From Altererythrobacter rubellus (lineage in GTDB: Bacteria > Pseudomonadota > Alphaproteobacteria > Sphingomonadales > Sphingomonadaceae): a stretch of DNA of 64,000 bases. The DNA is taken from NCBI RefSeq assembly GCF_030284385.1, contig NZ_CP127221.1, forward strand, positions 2,046,001 to 2,110,000, written 5' to 3'. The translations under genes and the position numbers were made by a program. Each line of letters opens with the position of its first letter. Position 1 is the stretch's first letter. Under the pieces are notes generated by a model, which saw only the letters and a program-made list of their open reading frames with translations, did no database searches and was not told where the DNA came from. This document shows, one piece after another, positions 1 to 7,674 of the stretch.

Positions 1-1
1 A

Positions 2-124
2 GCGGCACGCCTTCCGGCTATCATGACCATACCGCTGATCATGTTCATTCTACCTGTGCTGTTCATCGTGATCCTTGGGCCAGCGGCCTGTTCGATCAGC
101 GATGCGCTGTTCACAGACCAATAG
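2..124 (+). CDS. tadC: TadC-like pilus assembly protein, C-terminal end (partial)
   Basis: Only the last 40 codons lie in the window; the gene begins upstream of base 1. The visible tail is a hydrophobic segment (IPLIMFILPVLFIVILGPA) followed by a short polar end. This is the typical last transmembrane helix of type II secretion F-domain proteins of the TadB/TadC kind, which form the inner-membrane platform of Flp/Tad pili. The reading frame stops with TAG just before a strong hairpin. The assignment rests on this short tail, so TadB or another F-domain protein is possible. Confidence 0.6.
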   Translation, partial: AARLPAIMTIPLIMFILPVLFIVILGPAACSISDALFTDQ

Positions 125-134
125 GTTTGCAAAA

Positions 135-187
135 GACTAGGGCGCGGGTGTTTCGGCAATTCATGTCGTCGCACCCGCGCTCTAGTC
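135..187. terminator. Bidirectional hairpin between tadC and marR
   Basis: A 16-base arm at 135-150 pairs with 172-187 with a single mismatch around a 21-base loop. The right arm overlaps the marR stop codon. It lies between convergent genes, so it probably ends both transcripts, although no long T run follows on either strand. Confidence 0.6.
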
Positions 188-685
188 GTTCGTCTTCTCC
201 GCAAGATTTGCCGCCCGCCCGCGCATTCGTTTAAGCAAGGAACGAAATTGCTGCTGCTCGATAGCATCGAAATCAGCAAACAGATCGCGCTCCGTCGCAA
301 GAGCCAGCGGCATGACCTCTTCGTGAATTGCCCTGCCTTCGCCAGTCAACTGGAGAAAATGCGAGCGCCCGTCATCCTTGTTTGGCGCGCGAGCCACCAG
401 GCCGCGATCTTCCAGAACCTTGCACGCACGATTCACCGCGACCTTGTCCATCAGCGTCGCCGCAGTAAGCGATCGCTGGGTCAATGCAGCGCCGCGTGCA
501 TGCGCATCGCCTAATACCGCGATCACGCGCCATTCAGGGATCTTGAGAGCGAACCGCTTGTGATACCGCTCCGCAATCAGACTGCTTACCGCGTTCGAGG
601 CGATCGAAAGCTGGTAAGGCAAGAAGCTCTCTAATTGCCCCTCGGGCAATTCGTGATCACGGTTATCTCCCATCAGGTCAGTCAT
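182..685 (-). CDS. MarR family transcriptional regulator
   Basis: A 167-residue winged-helix repressor. The DNA-binding core runs from about residue 45 to 120. It contains a recognition-helix region (LTAATLMDKVAVNRACKVLE) and the beta-wing signature (NKDDGRSHFLQLT) characteristic of MarR. MarR proteins usually bind DNA as dimers and release it on binding a small aromatic or acyl ligand. The gene is the last of a leftward group with an enoyl-CoA hydratase 82 bases upstream, so control of this degradation cluster is a reasonable inference. The ligand and operator are unknown. A GTTTC-CCAT-GAAAC inverted repeat lies just upstream of the start, near 709-722. Confidence 0.88.
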   Translation of the reverse strand: MTDLMGDNRDHELPEGQLESFLPYQLSIASNAVSSLIAERYHKRFALKIPEWRVIAVLGDAHARGAALTQRSLTAATLMDKVAVNRACKVLEDRGLVARAPNKDDGRSHFLQLTGEGRAIHEEVMPLALATERDLFADFDAIEQQQFRSLLKRMRGRAANLAEKTND

Positions 686-767
686 TGTTCCATGTTGTCA
701 TCACTATGGTTTCCCATGAAACGATAGCGGGATGCAAGAGCCGCGCAAGGAGGCGGCAAGAGATTCT

Positions 768-1640
768 TCAGCGATACTCGGCAGCATCCCACCAAGGATA
801 GAAGTCCGGCATATCTTCGCTGACCTTGCCCGGATATTGTGGCGCACGTTTCTCCAGAAAGCTCGCGATACCTTCCTTCGCATCGGCCCCTCGCGAGAGA
901 CGGTAGATCGCGCGGCTATCAATCTTGTGCGCCTCCATTGGGTGACTACCACTAGGCAAGCGCCACATCATGGCGCGGGTCATCGCGACCGAGACTGCCG
1001 ATGTGTTGTCCGCAATCTCGCGAGCAAGCCCTCGTGCCGCATCCATTAATTCGGATAGTGAATAAATATCCTTAATCAATCCACCATTACGCGCCTCTTC
1101 TGCATCAAATATGCGCCCAGTGTAGCACCATTCCAATGCCTGGCTAATTCCGACAAGTTTCGGCAGGAACCAGCTGGAGCACGCTTCCGGCACGATTCCA
1201 CGCCGGGCAAACACGAAACCATACCGTGCATTCTCGCTCGCAAGCCTGATATCCATAGCCAGCTGCATGGTCGCACCGACGCCCACTGCCACGCCATTGC
1301 AGGCAGAGATCAGCGGCTTCTTGCTTTCGAACAAACGCAGTGTAAGCAGACCGCCGCCATCGCGCACTTTGGGATCAGACAAGTCCTCAACTTCGGAGGG
1401 GTCAGAGAACACATGCCCTCCCCCCTCAGGTGTCAGATCGGCGCCTGCGCAGAATGCGCGATCACCGCTTCCTGTAAAGATAACCGCGCCCACGCTGTCG
1501 TCGACGTCGATGTCATCCATGGCAGCCATGATCTCTTCGCCCATGATGCGCGTGTAGGCATTCATCTTTTCCGGGCGGTTGAGCGTGATCGTCGCAATCC
1601 CATCAGCCTTGTCGACCAGTATCTGCGTGTAATCGTTCAT
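768..1640 (-). CDS. Enoyl-CoA hydratase/isomerase (crotonase family)
   Basis: A 290-residue crotonase-fold enzyme that would hydrate trans-2-enoyl-CoA in beta-oxidation or a related acyl-CoA pathway. The oxyanion-hole signature AFCAGADLT is present near residue 65. The second hole segment follows (CNGVAVGVGATMQLAMDIRLA), then a catalytic-type glutamate in RRGIVPEACSSW. The start is supported by a GGAGAG purine stretch upstream of ATG. It is co-directional with the thiolase and SDR genes but separated from them by 331 bases, so it may have its own promoter. The exact substrate cannot be told, since crotonases are functionally diverse. Confidence 0.88.
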   Translation of the reverse strand: MNDYTQILVDKADGIATITLNRPEKMNAYTRIMGEEIMAAMDDIDVDDSVGAVIFTGSGDRAFCAGADLTPEGGGHVFSDPSEVEDLSDPKVRDGGGLLTLRLFESKKPLISACNGVAVGVGATMQLAMDIRLASENARYGFVFARRGIVPEACSSWFLPKLVGISQALEWCYTGRIFDAEEARNGGLIKDIYSLSELMDAARGLAREIADNTSAVSVAMTRAMMWRLPSGSHPMEAHKIDSRAIYRLSRGADAKEGIASFLEKRAPQYPGKVSEDMPDFYPWWDAAEYR

Positions 1641-1670
1641 GTCTTTTTCTCTCCGTCAAATCCTTCAGCT

Positions 1671-1694
1671 TGGAACACATGGAACACTGTCCTA
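1671..1694. repeat. Tandem TGTTCCA motif, copy 1
   Basis: On the minus strand this reads as two TGTTCCA units spaced by two bases and preceded by TAGGACAG. It lies 30 bases upstream of the enoyl-CoA hydratase start. The same 24-base string with two changes occurs at 46793-46816, also just upstream of a minus-strand start. It could be an operator, a promoter element or a dispersed repeat. Confidence 0.5.
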
Positions 1695-1910
1695 AGGCAA
1701 GAAGAAACCCGCCCGCATTCTGCCGATATCTGGTGCAGGACAATGGAAGTTTTGGTCACGCAATGTCACGGCCAAAAGCGATAGGGCAATGCCGGCCGAG
1801 TAGGATAGAAGGCGACTGACGCACTTTTACCAAGAGCCGCATTGTCATGCTGCGCGCGTCAGCCGGATTCGTCCAGCAAAAGAATCCTCCAGATTGATCG
1901 GTCAAACGAT

Positions 1911-1946
1911 AACGCCGCCTGCACCACATTGGGCGCGGACGGCGTT
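1911..1946 (-). terminator. Hairpin downstream of SDR gene
   Basis: AACGCCG at 1911-1917 pairs with CGGCGTT at 1940-1946, with partial pairing further in. It lies about 25 bases after the SDR stop on the minus strand. There is no clear T run, so this is a moderate call. Confidence 0.4.
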
Positions 1947-1971
1947 TGACATCCTGAGTTCGCTGTTACGC

Positions 1972-2757
1972 TTAACGAGGCGCCATTCTGATAGCTCCAT
2001 CGAGCCGGACGTCTTCACCGTTGAAATAGCCGGTTTCGATCATGGTCATCGCGAGCTTCGCATATTCTTCGGGATAACCGAGGCGCTTGGGGAATGGCAC
2101 ACTGGCTGCCAGCGCTTCCTTCACCTGCGGCGGTGCTGCATTCATCAGCGGCGTGTTGAAGATACCAGGCAGGATCGTGTTGACGCGAATTCCTTCGCGC
2201 ATCAGATCACGTGCAATTGGCAACGTCATGCCAACAACGCCGCCTTTTGACGCTGAGTAAGCCGCTTGGCCAATCTGACCGTCTTCAGCGGCAACCGAAG
2301 CGGTGTTGACGATAGCGCCGCGGGCGCCCTCTTCATTCATCGGGTCAAGCGCCATCATGCCTGCTGCAGACTTCGCGATGCACCGAAACGTGCCGATCAG
2401 GTTGACTTGAATGACAAAGTCGAACGCGCTGATCGGGAAATGTTTGATTTCGCCCGTCTGCTTGTCGCGGCTCGCAGTTTTGATTGCATTGCCGATACCT
2501 GCGCAATTCACCAGAATACGCTCTTGCCCGTGCGCTTCGCGCGCCTTGGCAAAGCCTGCATCCACGTCGTCATCGCTGGTCACATTGACCTTGCAGAACA
2601 CGCCGCCAATATCGGCTGCAACAGCTTCGCCCTTCTCTTCGTTCATGTCGAAGATCGCGACTTTCGCACCTTTGGCCGCGAGTGCGCGCGCGGTTGCTTC
2701 ACCAAGACCAGACGCGCCGCCTGTGACAACAGCTGGGGTGTTTGCAGAGACTTCCAT
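1972..2757 (-). CDS. SDR family dehydrogenase, 3-hydroxyacyl-CoA dehydrogenase type-2-like
   Basis: A 261-residue classical short-chain dehydrogenase. The nucleotide-binding motif TGGASGLG is at residues 12-19, the NCAG motif near 84, and the catalytic Ser154, Tyr167 and Lys171 (YSASK) are all present. The insertion around residues 90-110 and the tail EDVRLDGAIRMAPR resemble the type-2 hydroxyacyl-CoA dehydrogenase (HSD17B10-like) branch. That branch oxidises short or branched 3-hydroxyacyl-CoA with NAD+. It lies 26 bases behind the thiolase in the same direction, with an AGAGGAATATC ribosome site, which supports a shared beta-oxidation or isoleucine-degradation role. Confidence 0.88.
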   Translation of the reverse strand: MEVSANTPAVVTGGASGLGEATARALAAKGAKVAIFDMNEEKGEAVAADIGGVFCKVNVTSDDDVDAGFAKAREAHGQERILVNCAGIGNAIKTASRDKQTGEIKHFPISAFDFVIQVNLIGTFRCIAKSAAGMMALDPMNEEGARGAIVNTASVAAEDGQIGQAAYSASKGGVVGMTLPIARDLMREGIRVNTILPGIFNTPLMNAAPPQVKEALAASVPFPKRLGYPEEYAKLAMTMIETGYFNGEDVRLDGAIRMAPR

Positions 2758-2783
2758 CAGATATTCCTCTCAGATTTCGGGGT

Positions 2784-3956
2784 TTAAAGCGCTTCGATGA
2801 TGGTGACATTGGCAACGCCGCCGCCTTCACACATCGTCTGAAGGCCGTATTTCTTGCCGTGACGCCTCAGCGCATGGACGAGTGTCGCCATAAGCTTGGT
2901 GCCCGATGCGCCAAGCGGGTGGCCCAGCGCAATCGCGCCGCCATGGAGGTTCAGCTTGTCCGGATCAGCGCCGGTGTGCTTGAGCCACGCCATCGGAACA
3001 GGCGCAAAAGCTTCGTTCACTTCGTAAAGATCGATGTCCTCGATCTTCATGCCGGCGCGTTCGAGCGCGCGGTCAGTTGCGAACAGCGGCTCTTCCAACA
3101 TGATCACGGGATCGCCCGCGGTGACGGTCAGATTGTGGATGCGCGCAAGCGGAGTGAGACCATGCGCTTTCAGCGCCTCTTCGCTCACCACCAAAACAGC
3201 GGATGATCCATCGCAAATCTGGCTGGCGGACGCGGCGGTCACACGGCCATCGGGCGCCAGCAGTTTAACGCCGGCAATTCCTTCCAGTGTCACATCGAAG
3301 CGGATGCCCTCATCCACCCTGTGCATCTCCTCGCCTTCAGGCGTGTCGATCTCGATTGGCACGATCTCACTATCGAACGCGCCCGCTTCGGTCGCTGCAA
3401 TGGCCTTTTTGTGGCTGTCCAGACTGAACTGGTCGAGCATATCCTTGGAAAAGTCATGCTTCTTCGCAATCATTTCCGCGCCCATGAACTGGCTGAACTG
3501 AATGCCGGGATATTTTTCTTCGAGGCCCGGCGATTTGTAATGGCCCAGCCCTTCTTTCATGTGGAAGGTGGCATTGGTGCCCATGGGAACCCGAGTCATG
3601 CTCTCAACGCCGCTAGCGATCACAATGTCCTGCGTCCCGCTCATCACCGCCTGCGCGGCGAATTGGATCGCCTGTTGAGAGGAACCACACTGGCGGTCAA
3701 TCGTCACGGCCGGGGTCGATTGCGGAAGAAGCTTGGATGCAAGCACGCCCATCCGGGCAACCTGCATCGCTTGCTCGCCAGCCTGGCTGACGCAGCCTGT
3801 CACCACATCATCAATCGCTTTGGGATCTACGCCGCTGCGCTCAACAATCGCATCAAGCGACTTGGCGAGAAGATCGACCGGATGCACGCCGGCAAGGCGC
3901 CCTCCCCTTCGGCCACCAGCGGTGCGCACGGCGTCTACAATATAAGCTGTCGGCAT
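2784..3956 (-). CDS. Acetyl-CoA C-acyltransferase (thiolase)
   Basis: A 390-residue degradative thiolase that would cleave 3-ketoacyl-CoA with CoA to give acetyl-CoA. The nucleophile Cys90 sits in DRQCGSSQQA. The His motif GGAIALGHPLGASG and the second Cys in CEGGG near the C-terminus are present; many relatives have CIGGG there. I place the start at MPTAYIVDAV because GAGAGGAGA stands eight bases upstream. An in-frame ATG 33 bases earlier lacks such a site. This is the first gene of the leftward acyl-CoA degradation group and is divergent from the TPR/oxygenase gene. Confidence 0.92.
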   Translation of the reverse strand: MPTAYIVDAVRTAGGRRGGRLAGVHPVDLLAKSLDAIVERSGVDPKAIDDVVTGCVSQAGEQAMQVARMGVLASKLLPQSTPAVTIDRQCGSSQQAIQFAAQAVMSGTQDIVIASGVESMTRVPMGTNATFHMKEGLGHYKSPGLEEKYPGIQFSQFMGAEMIAKKHDFSKDMLDQFSLDSHKKAIAATEAGAFDSEIVPIEIDTPEGEEMHRVDEGIRFDVTLEGIAGVKLLAPDGRVTAASASQICDGSSAVLVVSEEALKAHGLTPLARIHNLTVTAGDPVIMLEEPLFATDRALERAGMKIEDIDLYEVNEAFAPVPMAWLKHTGADPDKLNLHGGAIALGHPLGASGTKLMATLVHALRRHGKKYGLQTMCEGGGVANVTIIEAL

Positions 3957-4088
3957 TGGGGTTCTCCTCTCTCGCGTTGCGAATGGCAACGGGGGTTAAG
4001 CACGCTTTACGTTTGCGTCAACCGCGATTGTCCTGTCGCGCAGACGAGACTTGGCAGGATTGCGCGTGAGTGCAATGGACAGTGCGCG

Positions 4089-5474
4089 ATGGGCATGAAC
4101 ACCCCCGATATGGATAGGTTGGCGGCCGAAGCCGATGGCTGGAGGCGCTCGGGTGCTCTGTTGCGCGCGCGCGAGGCTTTCGATACAATTCTTGAGCAGG
4201 ACAGCAAGCACCCGGCAGCACTACGAGGGCGCGCACGGATCGCCCTGGCTTGCGGGGACGATGATACTCTGGATTGGTTCGATCGCGGCCTGGGGATTGA
4301 TCCGGGCAGCGCAGACCTATGGCTTGGCAAGGCGCAGGCACTAGATATCACAGGCGACAGCAAAGGCGCGCTGGCGATTACGCGGCAACTCGTGGAACAG
4401 GCTCCTAACTGGTTGGAAGGATTGCGGTTCCTGGCGCAATTGCGTGTTGCGCGCGGCGATAGCGATTTTTCCGGCCACTATGCTTCTGCTGCGCGCAAGG
4501 CGCCTCGCGACCCCAACATCCTCTATGACTGGATAAACCAGTTGGCTGCGCTGGATCGCTTCGCGGATGCCGCTGAGGTCGCTGGACAAGCCGCGAAAGC
4601 ATTCCCAAACGAAGCGGTATTCGGCTTGATGCACGCTTCGAACGTAAGCGCATCGGGCGAGCTGAGCATTGCCGATCAGATATTCGCGGGTTTGACACTC
4701 GACACTGCCGAACGGCAGCGCAACGAGGCACGCCACCGAATTCGTCGAGGTGAATTCGATCTCTCTGAGGATCTATTGGTCAAGGCGTTGGCGGCAGATG
4801 GGGGTGATATCGCCGCGTGGGCGCTGCAGGGGTTGGTCTGGCGCGCGACAGACAAGGCAAGATCCGATTGGCTCCATGACCAGGACAACTTTGTATCACG
4901 GATCGAAATGAGAGATGAAGCCGGAGCACTCGATGCGGCTTTGCCGCTCTTGCATGAACTCCACGACGCCGCATCCATGCCAATCGGTCAATCTCTGCGA
5001 GGAGGAACGCAAACTCGGGGTAATCTGTTTGATCGATTGGAGCCTGAGCTCGGTGCACTCAAGCACGCGATCGAAGCGACATTAGAAGACTATCAAGTTG
5101 CCCTGCCGCTCTATGACAAAAGCCACCCCTTACTTTGCCATCGGGATACGCAATGGCAACTCGCGGGGTCGTGGTCAGTTCGCCTTTCCGGAGGCGGAGA
5201 TCATCACAAGTCGCACATCCACCCTGCTGGCGTCATCAGTTCCGCCCTTTATGTCGATGTTCCGGCCCAGTGGACTGGAGACGACGAGCAAGCAGGCTGG
5301 TTGGAGATTGGACGCCCGCCGGATGATCTGATGCTGGATATGGGCCCACTCGCAACCATTGAACCCAAGGCAGGTTATCTCGCACTTTTCCCAAGTACAC
5401 TTTATCATGGTACGCGGCCATTCCGGTCGGGCCGACGCATGTCGGTGGCATTCGACGCTGTCGCAGTCAGCTGA
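4089..5474 (+). CDS. TPR-repeat protein with C-terminal 2OG-Fe(II) oxygenase domain
   Basis: About 461 residues. The first roughly 270 residues are alpha-helical tetratricopeptide-like repeats. The last roughly 170 match the putative 2OG-Fe(II) oxygenase family (2OG-FeII_Oxy_5 type). The iron-ligand region SHIHPAGVISSALYVDVP and the distal segment LFPSTLYHGTRPF...RMSVAFD with its His and Arg are visible. Such proteins probably hydroxylate a protein or small molecule, but the substrate is unknown. The frame is open far upstream, but codons before 4089 overlap the thiolase in antisense and lack family sequence. ATG at 4089 or 4095 are the plausible starts, without a strong ribosome site. Confidence 0.8.
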   Translation: MGMNTPDMDRLAAEADGWRRSGALLRAREAFDTILEQDSKHPAALRGRARIALACGDDDTLDWFDRGLGIDPGSADLWLGKAQALDITGDSKGALAITRQLVEQAPNWLEGLRFLAQLRVARGDSDFSGHYASAARKAPRDPNILYDWINQLAALDRFADAAEVAGQAAKAFPNEAVFGLMHASNVSASGELSIADQIFAGLTLDTAERQRNEARHRIRRGEFDLSEDLLVKALAADGGDIAAWALQGLVWRATDKARSDWLHDQDNFVSRIEMRDEAGALDAALPLLHELHDAASMPIGQSLRGGTQTRGNLFDRLEPELGALKHAIEATLEDYQVALPLYDKSHPLLCHRDTQWQLAGSWSVRLSGGGDHHKSHIHPAGVISSALYVDVPAQWTGDDEQAGWLEIGRPPDDLMLDMGPLATIEPKAGYLALFPSTLYHGTRPFRSGRRMSVAFDAVAVS

Positions 5475-5485
5475 GTTGACAAACA

Positions 5486-5519
5486 AAAGGCCCGCCTACT
5501 CGCAGAGACGGGCCCTTTA
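5486..5519. terminator. Bidirectional terminator
   Basis: GGCCCG at 5489-5494 pairs with CGGGCC at 5509-5514, flanked by AAAA on the left and TTTAT on the right. It lies between the convergent oxygenase and S9 peptidase genes. Confidence 0.8.
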
Positions 5520-5542
5520 TCCAAGCGACTTGCGCCTAATTC

Positions 5543-7564
5543 TTAGAGACCATCCGGTCCGCAGTCATTGCGAAGAAAGTCGAGCAACTTCGTATTGAAC
5601 TGTTCCTGGTGGCTGTACATGTGTGTGTTCGAGAAGTGGTCCGCGCCATCAATCGTCATAAACTGCGCGTCCTTGCCCGCCTTCTCGATCGCCTTCTTAT
5701 AATCCTCGAAGTGATAATACATCACACGGCGATCCTGTTTGGGATGTACCATCAGCAGCGGGATGCTTACATTATCGACCTCGTCGATTGGGTTGATACC
5801 GACAAGCCCACCGCGGGCCTTAGACCAATCGTCAAGCGCCTTAAATTGGGTATTGCGGCGACCATAATATTGCTTCTCCGCATCGGCGACTGCTGCACCA
5901 GCAATCGCGCATTGATAGAGTCCTGCCTTGTTCGTTGCGGCGTACAACGCAGCCTGGCCGCCGTATGACCAACCGAAAAAGGCAACACGATCCGGATCTA
6001 CCCATCCAGCTTCAATGAGAGCTTTTACACCGTCGTCTTTGTCATCCTGCATAGCCAGTCCATGCTGGCCGTAGCCCGCATCGAAGTGACGCTGGCCCCA
6101 GCCGGTCGAGATCCGGTTGTTCGGGTAAAGCACCATGTAGCCAGCATTTGCCAACATTTGACCCCATTCATCGAACGAAACCATACCATTTACATGGGGG
6201 CCGCCGTTATGCTGAACCACTAGCGGATGTGGCCCCTCACCCTTCGGTACAGTTACGTAAGCAGGGATCTTCAGCCCATCGCGTGCGGTATACCAGATGA
6301 ACTCAACATCATTGAGCTGATCCGGATTTATCAATGGGTTCCGGCTGCCCAATTTAGCGATCCCCGCCTCAGTTATGAGATAGTATGAACCCGGATCGCG
6401 CGGCCCGCGGTTTGTCACAATCATCCGTTTCCCGTCGCGTGATCGACTAGATACGCTGATTTGATGCGCATATGGAATTTGTTGCTCCAAAGCTTCGTAG
6501 AGTGCCTTTTCTTCCTCATCAAACCAGTGAGTTTCCATCCGCCAATCTGGATACATCGCACCGGCAAGGTGATCATTACCTGGTACGGAATGCAGACGAA
6601 TGCCCATCACATCTGACGTTTCGGACTGGAAAAGCTTCTTGCCGAACTGCCCGGTGGTGAAGTCAAACTCCCACAGCGCAGCCTTATCTTCACCACGGTT
6701 ATCGATCATGTAACCAATATTTGGATTATTTGGATCAAATCCAGCTAGCCCCATGAAACCGCTGAGCACGCGATAAAGGTTTTCGTGGTCATCATAATCA
6801 TAGCGTTGATCGAGTTCTTTCCAGGAACTTTCGCCTGGCAATCTGTAGTAAGAAACCAGCTCGTTCGTACCTGGATCAACCGATTGAGAAAAACGCGGGT
6901 TCCCGGCGTTATCAAAGGTGATTGACGGGGTTTTCTCATTTCCCTTAATCTGGAGAGAACGTCCCCCCGTATTCAAATTGAATCGGTAGTACGCCTGCGG
7001 TCGAAATGCAGAAAAAGGATCAACACCAAGTCCATCGGAAACTGCACGGCCCTGAGATATCAAAATCGTATCTGGCTCGTTGGGTAGCAATTCGACAATT
7101 CCGAAGTTACCGTCGATATTATTGAATTTGTTCTCTTCGAGATTGTAAGAGAAACTCTTATAATCGCGGATGTCTGCTTCCGGCCGCGTCACACGGTCTC
7201 GATTTACCTGCCAGGCGGTGCCGAAAATGTGATTGTCTGTCACCCAGGACGCACTAATAATTTCCATGGGGCTCGCATTGAGGCGACGATAGGGCTGCGG
7301 ATCCCCTGAGAGCAAATCGTCAGTCTTGTAGATTTCGAGAAGGTAATCACCTTCACGACTCTCAGTCTTGTGAACCAAGATGTGCTTTCCGTCGGGCGAA
7401 ATCTGAACCGCATTCACAACGCTTCTCAGAGACCAGATTTCAACCGGAATTGTATCACTGGCAACTTGCGCGTTGGACTGCGCTTGAACGGTATCTGAGG
7501 TCGGAGACAGAAGTAGCGCCGCGGCTCCAACCATACCCGCGACCAAGGGGGATTTGATTCGCAT
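5543..7564 (-). CDS. S9 family prolyl oligopeptidase-like peptidase, secreted
   Basis: A 673-residue serine peptidase. It begins with a signal peptide (hydrophobic core followed by QAQS, residues 1-30), so it is periplasmic or exported. A beta-propeller-like region extends to about residue 410, then an alpha/beta-hydrolase domain. The nucleophile is in GWSYGG (Ser near 533), with a downstream HPKQDRRV segment supplying Asp and DGADHF supplying His. Family members cleave short peptides, often as di- or acyl-aminoacyl-peptidases. A large TonB receptor gene lies immediately upstream on the same strand, which suggests a peptide import-and-digest pair. A strong terminator sits between the two genes, so co-transcription would need readthrough. 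Confidence 0.9.
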   Translation of the reverse strand: MRIKSPLVAGMVGAAALLLSPTSDTVQAQSNAQVASDTIPVEIWSLRSVVNAVQISPDGKHILVHKTESREGDYLLEIYKTDDLLSGDPQPYRRLNASPMEIISASWVTDNHIFGTAWQVNRDRVTRPEADIRDYKSFSYNLEENKFNNIDGNFGIVELLPNEPDTILISQGRAVSDGLGVDPFSAFRPQAYYRFNLNTGGRSLQIKGNEKTPSITFDNAGNPRFSQSVDPGTNELVSYYRLPGESSWKELDQRYDYDDHENLYRVLSGFMGLAGFDPNNPNIGYMIDNRGEDKAALWEFDFTTGQFGKKLFQSETSDVMGIRLHSVPGNDHLAGAMYPDWRMETHWFDEEEKALYEALEQQIPYAHQISVSSRSRDGKRMIVTNRGPRDPGSYYLITEAGIAKLGSRNPLINPDQLNDVEFIWYTARDGLKIPAYVTVPKGEGPHPLVVQHNGGPHVNGMVSFDEWGQMLANAGYMVLYPNNRISTGWGQRHFDAGYGQHGLAMQDDKDDGVKALIEAGWVDPDRVAFFGWSYGGQAALYAATNKAGLYQCAIAGAAVADAEKQYYGRRNTQFKALDDWSKARGGLVGINPIDEVDNVSIPLLMVHPKQDRRVMYYHFEDYKKAIEKAGKDAQFMTIDGADHFSNTHMYSHQEQFNTKLLDFLRNDCGPDGL

Positions 7565-7611
7565 CTTTCAACTCACTCAAAAGGATATTTGGACCAAGAT
7601 CATGCTAAGAA

Positions 7612-7653
7612 GAAAAGGGCCCCGCCACAAGAGTGGCGAAGCCCTTTTTTTTG
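7612..7653. terminator. Strong bidirectional terminator between TonB receptor and S9 peptidase
   Basis: GCCAC-AAGA-GTGGC forms the tip of a hairpin extended by GGG/CCC. It has eight T residues on the plus side and CCCTTTTCTT on the minus side. On the minus strand it follows the TonB receptor stop at 7675. Confidence 0.85.
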
Positions 7654-7674
7654 ATTAGCTTAGCTTCTTTGCAA

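Larger units (their letters stand above)
1641..1971. other. Gap of 331 bases between SDR and enoyl-CoA hydratase genes
   Basis: No convincing coding region was seen on either strand. It holds a 24-base motif with two TGGAACA units (1671-1694) close to the hydratase start. It also holds a TTTTGG/CCAAAA hairpin around 1750-1780 and a GC-rich hairpin at 1911-1946 that probably ends the SDR transcript. Confidence 0.6.

Noticed and set aside
3321-4088. N-terminal extension of the TPR/oxygenase gene
   Set aside because: The frame is open but lies antisense to the thiolase gene and shows no TPR or other family sequence.
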